DNA from: Protea cynaroides
Lineage: Eukaryota; Streptophyta; Magnoliopsida; Proteales; Proteaceae
Assembly: GCA_028583415.1 (NCBI GenBank)
Contig: CM053276.1
Coordinates: 63,779,510-63,843,509 of the forward strand
DNA length: 64,000 nt
Direction of reading: 5' to 3'
Below the pieces are notes generated by a model. The model saw nothing but the letters and a program-made list of their open reading frames with translations, was not told the DNA's origin and did not search any database. Both the position numbers and the translations under genes were made by a program. Positions 1-11,286 of this stretch are shown piece by piece; within the stretch, counting starts at the first letter, position 1; the number at the start of each line of letters is the position of its first letter.

Positions 1-850
1 ATCCATTTTAGCCTTCCTAAACCAAGGTAGAGTACACCTGAGTGGTTCTAGGAAATCTATATCCACAACCCATCACAACTAACTATGTTGTACCTGATTT
101 TCAAGACCTCTGAAATATGTAGGCAACTTAGAGGACCTCTTCAAGTACGGTACCACATCTTAGTATCCTTAGGTCCTCCATATCTATACGCATATTCATT
201 ATCCATATTTACTTCGACACATATAGGCTATCTCTAGATTCAATCTCAATCATCATCAAGCATAAACTTTAACTTAACAATTGAATCTAAGAAAGCTTAA
301 TCATAAATAACATCCATTAACCTTAATCACATTCCGTTCGAACTACATTATGGACTTGATTTTCAGTATTGGAATACATAGACAATTTGAAATGTCTTGG
401 ACATCTCAGATTCAGTCCATCATCGAACCATTTTTGGTTTGGGTCACTGTACATTACTTTGCTTGTTTATTTATTTTGAGAATATGTTGGGTTAAATCCT
501 AGGTTAGAAGAACTTAGCAACTTGGCATAGGATCCCTCATGAGCCCTAGTCATCATCCATTAACCATGAACAGTCAGAACCATAGAGTCTAAGGAAAGTA
601 AAATCATATAGGAGGCCGATTTTCTGATCGGACAGTTTTGGGTGCCTAACACCTTCCCAAACGGTACCTTGAATGCTTACCCATTCTCTGATAGATCAAA
701 GCCAATATATTGGGTCAAATGAGTCAATATAAGTCTTGTCTTATGATGAGACTACATTTTTTTAGGTCCTAGACCTTAATCTAGGTGGCGACTCCAAATT
801 ATTTTTTTCGTCCATCAGAGATGGGTGGATATTCCTTTGTCCTCCTCACA
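1..850 (+). mobile_element. degraded 3' part of a giant-family LTR
   Basis: The stretch from about 600 matches, in plus orientation, the 3' end seen in the other giant LTRs here. The order is a 'gaggccgatttt' block, 'gggtgcctaacaccttccc', 'ggtcctagaccttaatctaggtggcgactcc' (written in parts), then an end resembling 'tttgtcctcctcaca' at 836-850. Bases 1-200 are too diverged to assign firmly. No primer-binding site follows, so it is probably a solo or truncated LTR. It is far more diverged than the copies further right, so it is an old insertion. Confidence 0.6.
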
Positions 851-1559
851 CCCATCCATACCAACACCTGATCCCTTGTTGGCCAGGGTCGTATACATGG
901 GTAATTCCACTAACCAATCCTACATGTCATCCTATAAACCCCATGATACCCTGATAGAAATCCCAGGCCGTCTGTCATCCCTCCTAGATGATGTCAATCT
1001 GTTAGGGTACGAAGCAACCCATAGAAAGTTTTGCATAGTGGGTTTGATCCTGCAGTCCTCGATCATTTTACGATTTCCTACACAAGCATCAATCATCACA
1101 CAATCACAAAATCAATATATTAATGCAATGCATGGAAAGTATAGATATTGGATGACATGTATCAATCAAAATGTAACACAGGTAGGCAAGTGAAAGAAAC
1201 ACCCCAAAAATAAGTTAGGGGTTCTATCCTTACCTAATATACGATTAGCTCGACGATTCATACTTCGTGAGCTGATTTTGATAACACCTGTGACACCAAA
1301 TGTGTAAGTGACGTTATTAGTTACAAATGAATTGAGATAACTTGATACAGGACTTCTCAGGCCTTATCCGGCTACAAATCCAGTTGCAATAGTGGTGCGA
1401 CCATATTGCTTCCAGTTACTCTTTGGAACCTTCCGTTTCCATCCAGTCACAACTCCGGTTGCTACAGACGTGTTGCCAGTGCTATTGCCAATTACTTTCT
1501 GAAGCATTACTAAATGCATCTGGTCGCAAATCCGATTGCAATAGCAGTGACTGGTAGTC
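851..1559. other. unassigned intergenic sequence
   Basis: No recognisable gene or repeat boundary. The open frames at 825-1193 (+) and 1364-1675 (-) show no family motif. There are loose internal repeats of 'gcaatag...gtgactgg' type near 1385-1560. It may be eroded transposon DNA. Confidence 0.4.
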
Positions 1560-2065
1560 ATGATTGGACCCTCCCAAAAGGGCTGTTCTTCAAGCTTGGT
1601 TTTCCCAGAGGTACGGATCTTGCTCCGAAGCTCCCTCTCGATGCACGCCAAACTTATATTATGGAAGTCTATCAACGGATCCTCTGGCCGGAGTTCCGAT
1701 AAAGGGTTTAAATCCTACCCTATGGGGGAGATTGCCCAGGCTGTTTCTCATATCAACCTATGGGTAACACATTGTTTTCGAGAAGCTAATTTGGTAGCAG
1801 ATGTGTTATTTAAACATGCAGCTGAGACAAGATCATCTGAAAGGTGGGACTTATGCCCAGATTTGGTGGCTCGGGGTGCAGCATGGGATGAATCCTATAG
1901 GCCAAGGTTTATATTCAGAGAGTGTAGATGATCTCGAGAATGCCTTGTTGATGGCAATGCCGTAGGTGGGGTTTTTTTCTTGAGTAATGTATTATATATT
2001 CCTCTTCTTTTTATTTTTAATAGTATTTCTTTGGGACTTTTCGCAAAAAAAAAAAAAAAAAAAAA
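1560..2065 (+). mobile_element. 3' end of a LINE retrotransposon (RNase H tail and poly(A))
   Basis: The open frame 1560-1931 ends with a segment resembling the C-terminal RNase H-like domain of plant L1-type LINEs. The key stretch is HCFREANLVADVLFKHA, where the usual form is an R-E-x-N-x-x-A-D-x-L-A motif. A short 3' untranslated stretch follows, ending 'gggacttttcgc' and then a pure poly(A) tract at 2045-2065, typical of a LINE insertion end. Reverse transcriptase and endonuclease are absent, so this is a 5'-truncated dead copy. The N-terminal half of the frame has no clear match. A target-site duplication was not identified. Confidence 0.65.
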
Positions 2066-2973
2066 GGTCAATGAGGAATGCACCCCCTAGGTTTAGTTTT
2101 TTTTTTTTTTTTTTTATCTTGTATTTAACCATGGAGGGGCTCAAGGTCTAACCTGAGCCAACTTCGAAGGAACCTTCTTACAAATGGAACAAGGTTAACA
2201 TGCTCAGCCATTAATGGAGAGCAGACTCCAACAAGAATGGAGGTTTAAGGCCTCCTTAATGGGATTCAACTATCGCTACTATCCTACAACAATAGATTAT
2301 AGTGCTTACTGGTAATTCGTTTGAGTAAAGAAGCTAAAGTGATGAGCAGTACCGGTTGTTCTCCAACAATGTCTCCCCTCTATCTTCACCTTCTTCCTCA
2401 ACTCTCCTCCCTTGAGAGAATGCATATGAACTTTTAGAATGGTTACGTATCTCTCATAGAGTGTTTAGAGGAGTTTAATCACTTTGGAGTCTCCCTCCCA
2501 AGTAAGATTCCTTTGGTGAGTGGTAAACTATGGAAAATCTACCAAGTGGCAAGCAAAGGAGTTGGGAGAGGGATTCTATTCCTTCATCATATTTTAAGTA
2601 GGTTAGAGTATAATGAGGCCCATTGAATCTCGTTCATGGGTCTAGAGAATATTCTCCCTCAACCAAAATTTGAATTTGACAAGTATCAAATCGTGGATAG
2701 GTTTCTTAACCTATCATATCGCAGCATCTGGTCTCAAGAGGTGGAGGGTCTTTTGACAGGTAGTTGCGATCGATAACCTATTTGGTTCCCAGTAAACATG
2801 ACATAAAAATTGTTCAGAATATTTTAGTACCTGATCTTAGGTTGCCATAGCATCGGATCCGTCAGCGGTGGAAAACCCTGGCATAAGAAGAAAACTAAGT
2901 TACACCGGGTTTTCTAGGTGTGGGTTTTACAGAGTAAGACTTTAGTTACATAGTAGATCAGCCTCTAAAATTT
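2066..2973. other. unassigned intergenic sequence
   Basis: Starts right after the LINE poly(A) tail and contains a poly(T) run near 2098-2116. No frame or motif was recognised. It may hold downstream remains of the minus-strand Tat element that begins at 2974, but nothing can be read with confidence. Confidence 0.4.
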
Positions 2974-4197
2974 TTACACTTCTTTGATAAAAACGACACT
3001 GATTGCTGCTATAAAAGTAACCAGATAAAGTTGAAGTTGATCTCTAGTTTCAGGCATTATAAGTACTAGTAGAGTTGACAAGTACTGTTTCAACTCATCA
3101 AAGGCCTTCTGGAATTCTTCTGTCCACTCAAGCCATTCAATGTCTTGAAGGAAGATAGACATCTATTTATAGACATCGGCATAAATCGGCCAAGGGCTGC
3201 AATTCGACTTGTGAGCTCTTGCACCTGTTTGGGCTTTGTTGGTGCCAACATCTTCATTATGGCTTTAATTTTTGTTCGGTTCACTTTGATTCCTCGTTGG
3301 GATACCATAAATCCGAGAAGCTTTCCTAAGAGTACTCTGAATGCACATTTTGTAGTATTTAACTTCATTTGGTGGTTTTAGAGCACTTCAAAAGCTTCTT
3401 TTTCTCTTTATAAGGAATTCATCCACATAGACTTCCATGTTTTTGCCGATCTGGAAATTTGAAAGTATCTTTTAGGTTGGCCTTCAGGAATGGGGATTTG
3501 GATGAGTTCTTCTGTAGGAGTTACTCGCTCTTGTCTAATTCATCTCGAAGGTCTTAGATGATGATACTCTAGGTAGAAGCTTGTCTTTCTGTGCTTCCAA
3601 GTCAGCCACATAGCATCGCTGAGATAGTCTTTAGTGGACCCTACAACTCCCATCTTCATATTCAGTTGGGAACTTCATTACAAGGTAGTAGGTTTATACA
3701 CAAGTTCTTAGTAAGTTGAGTCCTGGCTAACCTAGAATTACATTATGACTTAATGATATGTTTACCACCAAGTAAGTCATCGAGATGGTTCTCCGTCTGG
3801 GCTTCGTTCCAACTCGAGTATCAAGTTGAATTCCTCCTTTGACATGTACTAAGTCCTTCAAGAAACTAATTAGTAAATAGGTGATAGGTCAAAGTTGCCT
3901 ATCATCCAATTTCATCGCTTTAAATGCATGATAATATAAGATTCCGTTGAGCTTCTTGTATCTACCAAGGTTTTTTCAACTTCATTCTCATTATTGATCA
4001 CCAATGTTATTACTTCTGCATCATCATGAGGGAAGTTAACATGTAGTAGATTACCATCACTGAATGTGATGACATCTCTAGTAGAATAAGGGTTGAATGA
4101 AGTCGAAGCACTGCATATGCTATGTGCATATACCTGTCTTGCTATGAGGACAATGGTAAGGGAATTCACATCTTCTTCAGGAAAATGATTTTTGTTT
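2974..4197 (-). pseudogene. decayed Ty3/gypsy Tat-lineage gag-pol fragment (PR, linker, partial RT, RNase H start)
   Basis: Read right to left. The frame 3912-4208 resembles the aspartic protease region, with a FPHDDAEVITL stretch and the active-site motif changed from DTGSS to DTRSS near 3946-3972. A linker follows with ILG-stop-PGLN near 3715-3745 and KFPT further on, as in Tat-lineage polyproteins. The reverse transcriptase YVDD box reads YVDE in MEVYVDEFLIK near 3405-3450. The thumb segment GFMVSQRGIKVN...TSRIAALGRFM lies at about 3130-3368, and the start of RNase H (WTEEFQKAFDELKQYL) at 2974-3130. About 150 residues of N-terminal RT seem deleted just before the YVDE box. Several stops and frame changes make it inactive. 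Gag, integrase and its own LTRs are not visible. It abuts the truncated end of a giant LTR at 4198. Confidence 0.8.
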
Positions 4198-4594
4198 GGA
4201 GTCGCCACCTAAATTAAGGTTTAGGACCTTAAATATAGTCGCATCATATGATAAGACTTCTACTGACTCATGACCCTTAGATCGACTTTTTGGTTTATCA
4301 GAGATTGGGGTAAGTGTCAGGTTACGATTATGGGAAGGTGTTAAGCACCCAAACCATTCGATCAAGATCGGTCTCCTATGCCTTTTCTATGATACACTCT
4401 TTTGCTTGAACTGAACCAAACCACGTGATTTGATATCATTGAACCGATTCTAGAATCTTTCAAACTAGCTATGTATCTCGGATTTCTTTCAAAAATCAGG
4501 TTTACCACCGTAGTTCAGGTGTTATTAAGATTTATGCTTAGTTTGACTTGTTCAAGTTGAAGCTTATGCTCTTTTTGTAAGAATTCTATGGATA

Positions 4595-4650
4595 TGGATT
4601 TGGATAGTGGATATGGATATGGATATGGATAGATATGGATATGAGTGACA
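4595..4650. repeat. GGATAT-rich microsatellite
   Basis: Imperfect run of 'ggatat' hexamers within the LTR of element 3. Confidence 0.8.
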
Positions 4651-4739
4651 TAAGAAAGCTAAGGGGTAATACCATATTTAGAGATCCCTCTAAATTTTCT
4701 ACTTATTATAGTGGTCCTAGATATCAGCTATAACGTAGT

Positions 4740-5220
4740 TTAAAATGGATGATGGATGATTTATATGGATTGATTGGATAATCTAAATGGATCAAGGGTA
4801 AATGATCTATGTGGACTGATTGGATAGTTTAAATGGATCAAAGGTAACCTATATGGACTGATTGGATAGTCCAAATGGATCAAGGTTAAATGATCTATAG
4901 GATCGATTGGATAGTCCAAATGGATCAAGAGTAGATGATCTATGTGGACTGATTCAATAGTCCAAATGGATCAAGGGTGGATGACCTATATGGACTGATT
5001 GGATAGTCCAAATGGATCAAGGTTAAATGATCTATAGGGCCGATTGGATAGTCCAAGTAAATCAAGGGTAAATGATTTATAGGACCAATTGGATAGTCTA
5101 AATGAACCAAGGGTGGATGATCTATATGGACTGATTGGATAGTCCAAATGGATCAAGGGTGGATGATCTATATAGATTAATTGGACAATCCCAATGGATC
5201 AAGGGTAACCTATTCTAAGT
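4740..5220. repeat. ~46-bp tandem array
   Basis: About ten imperfect units of the type 'gattggatagtccaaatgg...atcaagggtaaatgatctatatggact'. Shorter 'gatagtccaagtggacta' repeats occupy the equivalent place in the LTRs at 14540-14815, 16660-16980 and 31850-32110. Confidence 0.8.
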
Positions 5221-5589
5221 TGTTGAAGCATGTGCTAAGGGTTAGGGATCGTCTTAAACTACCCTTTAATCTAAGCTTTAATTTTGGAAGGTTTGGCAAG
5301 GCATCATCGTTCTTTGTTAAGATTTTTATGCTTTTTATTTATACCCTTACCATGTATGTGAGGGCCTAACTGCACATCCTCACACCTAGATTGTCTTTTA
5401 AATTGTATGCATATATGGCATTTCGACTAGGGTGTTGTAGAAATTAGATTATTACTCCAATAAGATATATTTTATCTAAACATGAAAATATCACATATGG
5501 CAAGATTTAAATATGTTATCTTCTAAGCATGGTTAGATCTAAGTATGCTATTTTCTAAGCATGACAAGATCTTAATATGATATAAATAT

Positions 5590-6330
5590 GACGTATGTAT
5601 ATATGGCAAGAAATCTTTCCTTCTCTACTAAATATAGCAACATGATGGCAATGCAAACATGGTAAGAAATCTATTCAAGACTTACCAAATAATCAAGCAA
5701 ATAATATATATGATAAGAAAATTGTTTAATCTACCAAATATATCAAACAATTCATGCATGGTAAATTTTTTGTTTATTCTACCAAACATGTCATACAATT
5801 ATTTATAGTAAGAAAATTGTCTATTCTTACTAAACACTTTATATATGGTAAGAAAATTGTCTACATCTTACCAAATATGGCAAAATTATGTATAGTAAGA
5901 AATTTGTTAAATCTTACTAAACACTTCATATATCATAAGAAGATTGTCTACATCTACCAAATATGAAAAAAAAAAAAAAAACCATGTATAGTAAGAAATT
6001 TGTTAAATCTTACCAAATATATCATAAATTTTTTTTAGTAAGAAAATTGTTTAACCTTACTAAACACTTCATATATGGTAAAAAGATCGTCTACATTTGA
6101 CTATATATGGAAAAATCATATATAAATGGTAAGGAATATGCTACTTACCAAATATATCAAAAATTCACTTAAATATAGTAAGAAGTTGTCTACTTACCAT
6201 AGATATCAAGATTCATTTAAAGATGGTAAGATGTAGTCTTACTTACCATATATATCAAAATTCTTTTAAAGATGGTAAAAGGTAGTCCTAATTACCATAT
6301 ATATTAATATTCGTTGATATGATGGTAAGA
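5590..6330. repeat. 'ggtaagaaaattgtctat' AT-rich degenerate array
   Basis: Repeated blocks of 'ggtaagaaaattgtctacatcttaccaaatat' type with drifting spacing. Each block contains 'ggtaag' and 'cttacc', so short inverted pairs recur throughout. The same motif family forms a more regular array at 9720-10145. Confidence 0.7.
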
Positions 6331-6529
6331 AGTAGTCCTATTCAGATATCAAAATCATTCAAAATAGGCAAAATCATTCATTAAATGAAAAATCAACAAT
6401 TTCACTTTCTGTACACCTATCTTGTAAATTTCGTATCAAATTAAATACTTTGGTAAAATCAAATTCAATTACTTGTCTAGAAACTAGATTGAAAAAGCTA
6501 ACTTTTCTCTTTTCCAAGAAATTGCAAAA

Positions 6530-6554
6530 ATATATATATATATATATATATATA
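6530..6554. repeat. (TA)n microsatellite
   Basis: About 12 TA units inside the LTR of element 3. Confidence 0.9.
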
Positions 6555-7389
6555 TCTAAGATGAGTAGTTTTAAAACTCAAGATGATGCAAAATCCTATT
6601 CTAGATTATGTTTTCAGATAGGCCGAAATCAGTGTGAAAATCACCAAAAATTCAATTTTTACCTAAACCACTCCAAAATAATTTAGGAATCTAGATTACT
6701 TTATGGGTTACATTCTCCATGTTTTAAATTCTTCGAATTTCGAGTGAAAAACTAAATTCTAGGCCCATGTATAGAGCACTCTTATTTTGTCTCTGTTTCT
6801 GACCTCTGTGCATGCACGATTTTTTTAGAGGTTATACCAGATCCAAATCAATTTGGGTTTTTTAGAGGATCTTCCTAACTCATAGGGAATGTTTATAATT
6901 TTTTAGAGTCCAGAAGAACTCATCTTATATATTTGACTTGACTTTTACATTCCGGTTCCAGATCTGGTTCTTCCAGATCTAAACTTCATTCAAGAAATTT
7001 TTTGCCTAGGCATTACCTCCATGGGTGGAACTCAAGTTTGGTGAGATACTCTTTATATCATATATATCACATGAAAAATATCAAATTTGAAATCAATGAT
7101 GGAAATTACATAGGAATGTAAACATATATGTCAATCTATACTTATTCTTATATAAGCCTTATTCTAGCATCCATAACTTGGAAGCTTTAATGGAGGTGGG
7201 GAAGGAAACTTACCTTGTCCCTACTGTAGGGATAGATCCTTGCTACAGAAGCTTGAAGCTTGAAGGAAGAGATGAAGGTGAGTGCTTATCCTTTTCTCTC
7301 TTTCTTTCTCTCCCTCCCTCTCTTTTGCTTACGCCACTAGGGGGACTTCAGATTTTCAAGATTGGTCCTATGGGGCTCCCCTTGAGTCT

Positions 7390-7397
7390 TATTTATA
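7390..7397 (-). promoter_or_regulatory. putative LTR TATA box (minus strand)
   Basis: Reads TATAAATA on the minus strand in a 'GGCCTATAAATAAG' context. It matches in place the TATAAATAGG boxes of the other giant LTRs. Confidence 0.5.
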
Positions 7398-7936
7398 GGC
7401 CAAGCTTCTCCCATTGCCAACTCATTGTGAATTGTAATTGCCTTTCTTTAAAGTCTCTTAAGTTTCCTTGTTTAGAGTCAGAATTTTGTCTCTAATGTGC
7501 CTATGATACATATCACCTCACTAATGGCTAGTATGGGATCTTTGAATTGGTCTCTAATTGGAGAGCAATTAGTCTCCATAAGTTTTCAAAATTTTCTTCT
7601 TTTTTCTTTCCTTTTCTTTTCTTTCACTTTTTCTTCTTTTTTTTTTTATTTCTTTAATTAGATAATTGCCACATCATACACAATCTCTCTCCCTTTCATG
7701 GTTTTGGAGAGATCCTCTCTCTCTAGTACCATAGAGGGAGGGGGATCCACTTCTTTTTTTTTTCCTTTATTTTGTTTTATTACACTTTTGTCCTTTTTCT
7801 AATTTTGTCTTTTTGCACTTTAACCATTTCTTCTTTCTTATTTGCAATTCAGCCCATGGGTGGAATGTGGACTATACTTAGCCCATTACATAGACCCATT
7901 AGGGATTTACCCTAGGCTTTGTGGGATTTTAAGTGG

Positions 7937-8400
7937 GCTTTCAATGGACTTTCACTCTACTTTCTTATTCTGTCTCCATTTTTTTCGTTACTTCTCTCTC
8001 ACATCACTTATGGACTATGGGGGGATTGAATATGTATGACTTCTAAGTGACACATGGCTATTCTGGGTGACACCTATGGGGTTAATAAATGACTAAGATG
8101 GGTTGACTAGGTTATTTTATTAGGTTTGACTCTAGGTGACTTTAGGTTGATTCTAGGATTTAATTATGGATAACTTCGAAATGGACTTCCACTCTAGGTA
8201 AGTTCCAATGGACTTCCACTCCACTTTTTTATTCTGTCTCCATTTTCTTCCTTACTTCTCTCTCACATCACCTATGGACTATGGGGGGATTGGATAGGTT
8301 TAACTTCTAAGTGACACATGGCTATTCTAGGTGACACCTCTGGGGGGTTAATAGATGACTAAGATGGGTTGTCTAGGTTTTTTATTAGGTTTGAGTTTAG
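7937..8400. repeat. imperfect direct duplication of ~190 bp
   Basis: The stretch beginning 'tggactttcactctac' near 7945 and running through 'ctatggggggattg' and 'gtgacacatggctattct' recurs from about 8205, some 265 bp away. It is a local duplication within the LTR. Confidence 0.7.
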
Positions 8401-8560
8401 GTTGATTTAATTATGGACTAACGTCGACTATTTGGATCATTTTGATCAACTTTTACCAAAATGATCAAAATGCCCCTGGGATGGTTCTAGGTGGTTTTAG
8501 GCTTGGAAATGACCTAAATTATGCAGTTTTTGGACCCTAAAGAGGGTCTAGCATTACTGG

Positions 8561-9046
8561 TGTTTGGAGAATTTCCCACGTCACCAATATGATGGCAATA
8601 GCTAGGAAGATACAGTCCACGTCAATGCCTCCAAATAAGTCCAAGGGACATTCCTATAATTTTTACCTATGGATAAGGGTAAAGGCATCTTTTCCCTGCA
8701 TTAAGAGGTTACTTTCATCATCATAATCAGAAATGAGGGTAAAAGCAACATTTACAAAAAAGTACTATTCACTATAAATACCGCGAATCCTGAGATTTTA
8801 GGTACATGGCATTTAATACTCTTTCTTAGGGGTTGTCGCTCTCACACCTCAAACTGAGAATCTCTCACTTACCTCATTAAGATATTTAAGTGGGCTCAGA
8901 TACAAGGCCCATTGACTATTTGCAGATCCTTAACTTAGGCATCAGAGTGGACCCAGGGCCGTAGGCCCGTCTCTTCCTTGTCTTGTGTTATGTCTTGCAG
9001 GTCCAATCAGTGAGGTGGACCCTGGATATAGATTAGGGACAAAACA
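8561..9046 (+). mobile_element. possible solo LTR of a Tat-like gypsy element
   Basis: A candidate unit starts TGTTTGGAG and ends AAAACA. It has a plus-strand TATA-like 'ctataaataccgcg' near 8771, followed by 'cttaggcatcagagtgg' and 'ggcccg'. That arrangement resembles the R region of many Tat-type LTRs. It interrupts the element 3 LTR. Boundaries are uncertain and no clean target duplication was seen. Confidence 0.4.
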
Positions 9047-9420
9047 ACATGATTCATTTATGGCAGGTTTTTAACCTAAGTTCAAGGGTGACATTAGAAG
9101 GTCTATTTATGCCAGGTTTCTAACCTAAGGGGTTAACTAGACTCAAGGAGGCTATTTATGGCAAGTTTGGGCTCTATCTAGGGTTTAGACTTTAGGAGGG
9201 TTATTTATGGATAGTTTGGACTCTACCTAGGCTTTAGACTTTTCCTAGGGTTTAGACTCTAGGAGGATTATTTGTGGAAAGTTTCTTAATTTATTGGGGG
9301 GGGGGGGGGGTTCTTAAAATGGCAGGTGGAGGTTCCTAATGTTAGGGGGTGACATAGGTAACCCTAAAGTGAATGGTGAAGATTGTGAAAGATTGATGAG
9401 TTAAAAATGGGGTGCTTACA

Positions 9421-11286
9421 AATGCCTTTCTTTAGCCGAGATTGTTTTAATTGAAGGCTAAAGGCAAAAAGATCCATATTTTTGGCATTCTAGATGTTTT
9501 CCTCATTGGGCTGCACTTAGGGTGTCCATCCCTAAACTGCCGACATATTCCAGGAGTGGTCTGGAAATTAAGCCCAAAACGTACTTTGACTAGTAAAAAA
9601 ATTGGCTCTTCTTGGATATTGACAGCTGGGACTGCTCCCTATACGAGTTGGTGCTATGGATGCAGGGATAAATTCATTTAAAGGCTGGAGGCCTATCTTT
9701 GTACGAAAAAAATTCTCTAAGGTATAAAAATTGTCTAATCTTACCAAACACATCATATATGGTAGGAATGTTGTCTATCTTACCAAATATGGAAAAAAAA
9801 AATACATAAAGTAAGAAAATTGCCTAATCTTACCAAACGCATCATATATGGTAAGAATATTGTCCATTCTCCCAAATATGAAAAAAAAATGATGTAAGGT
9901 AAGAAAATTGTCTAATCTTACCAAATGCATCACCTATGGTAAGAAAATTGTCCATTATACCAATTATGAAAAAAAAATTATGTAAGCTAAGAAAATTATC
10001 TAATCTACCAAACGTATCATATATGGTAAGAATATTGTCCATTCTACCAAATAAAAATAATTATGTAAGTAAAGAAAATTGTTTAAACTTACCAAATACA
10101 TCTTATATGGTAAGAATATTGTCCATTCTACCAAACACAGAAAAAAAATGGTTTATGGATTGTTTCCTGTACGAGCTTTGCTGTGAGTATAAGAGAAAAA
10201 TTTATTTAAAGACTGGATTGGTACCTGTTTAGAACAATAAAAGACATGCATGGGTAGTAATATGTTATGATGAAGACATTTTTAGAATGATCATTCTGAG
10301 TGGTGTGAAAAAGGAGGTTCTCAATTGGAATTGGAGAGACATTGTTTCTTCTAAAAAGCAGATGGGACGACATTGACATTGGGTCCCTAAGGTGCCAGTG
10401 ATTTCTTGACTGAGGAAACTCTAAAGAGTAATTAAATTAGGGCTTCTATGGGCTGAGGACTGAGAATCCTATTTGCTTTTGGATTAACTTAAACTCGGCT
10501 TTCTATGGACCGAGGATTGAAATTTTGGTTTGCTCTCTGGGATGCACTCAAACTTGGCTTTCTACAGACCAAGGATTGAAAATTGGTTTCATTTTCCGGG
10601 ATGAACTCGGTCTTGGCATTCTGTGGGCCTAGGGCTGAGAATTTGGTTTGCTTTTTGAATGAGCTATGACTCTGGTTTGCTTTTTGAATGAGCTATGATT
10701 CTGGTTTGGTTTAACCAGAGGCTGGGATCCTAATTGGATGGCTTTGAAGGTCTCTTTTGCGGTGATGACCGGATTGGATTTCTTTGACGATATTTTGGAT
10801 GGGTAGAGAGTCTAAAGATCACTTCTAAGATGAAGAGCTAATTGGATTTTTAAACAGGTTTCTAGATGAGTGGGGGCTCTGAAGGTCACTTCTAGGATGA
10901 GGTTCTAATTGGATTTCCTAAACAGGGTTCTAGATGAGTAGGAGCTATACAGGTTATTTCTAGGATGGAAACCGAATTGAATGACTTATCATGGCAGCCC
11001 CTGCCATCTTTAAGCCTTTAAGACTTGAAATTGAGGTATCTGCTTGAGTAATCCTATGGCTATGAACCCTTGTGATTTGAAGACTGAACCATCTCGGACG
11101 TTTCTAAATTTTTTATTCTACAGGGGTGAAACTAGAGTAACGTCTTAAGTTACTCTTTAGGACTTGAAATCTAATCCATATCTGATGTCTCTAGACTTTG
11201 AACCTCTAGGGTTAAAACTAGAATATTGTCCTAAGTGACTCTTTAGGACTTGAAATCTAATCCATATCAAATGTCTCTAGACTTTG
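9421..11286 (-). mobile_element. internal region of element 3 (3' side, non-coding, truncated)
   Basis: Begins next to the 3' LTR with 'ctttctttagccgagattg' and continues with blocks that also follow the LTR in element 1: 'gggctgcacttaggg', 'cttcttgg', 'gagctatgactctgg', and 'tatggctatgaaccctt' near 11060. No coding frame was recognised. It is cut at 11286 by the LTR to the right, directly after 'tctctagactttg'. Confidence 0.65.
9720..10145. repeat. ~89-bp tandem array (~4.7 units)
   Basis: Units such as 'cttaccaaacgcatcatat...ggtaagaatattgtccatt...aaaaaaatatgtaaggtaagaaaattgtctaat'. The array sits inside internal-region sequence whose flanks ('ttgtacg' and 'cctgtacgagctt') appear to have been contiguous. 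It is closely related to the array at 5590-6330 in the LTR. Confidence 0.8.

Larger units (their letters stand above)
4198..9420 (-). mobile_element. 3' LTR of giant non-autonomous element 3 (diverged, outer end truncated)
   Basis: In minus orientation this LTR starts TGTAAGCACCCC (plus strand ggggtgcttaca ending at 9420). It reaches the conserved box whose plus form is 'agtcgccacctaaattaagg' at 4200. The last ~35 bp (…TTTGTCCTCACA) are missing. The order of landmarks parallels the 5.4-5.6 kb LTRs of element 1: short 'gatagtccaa' repeats, an AT-rich block, a minus-strand TATA box, pyrimidine-rich sequence and the 3'-terminal box. Sequence to its right matches the polypurine side of the element 1 internal region, so this is a 3' LTR. 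A possible second LTR lies inside at 8561-9046. Confidence 0.7.
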
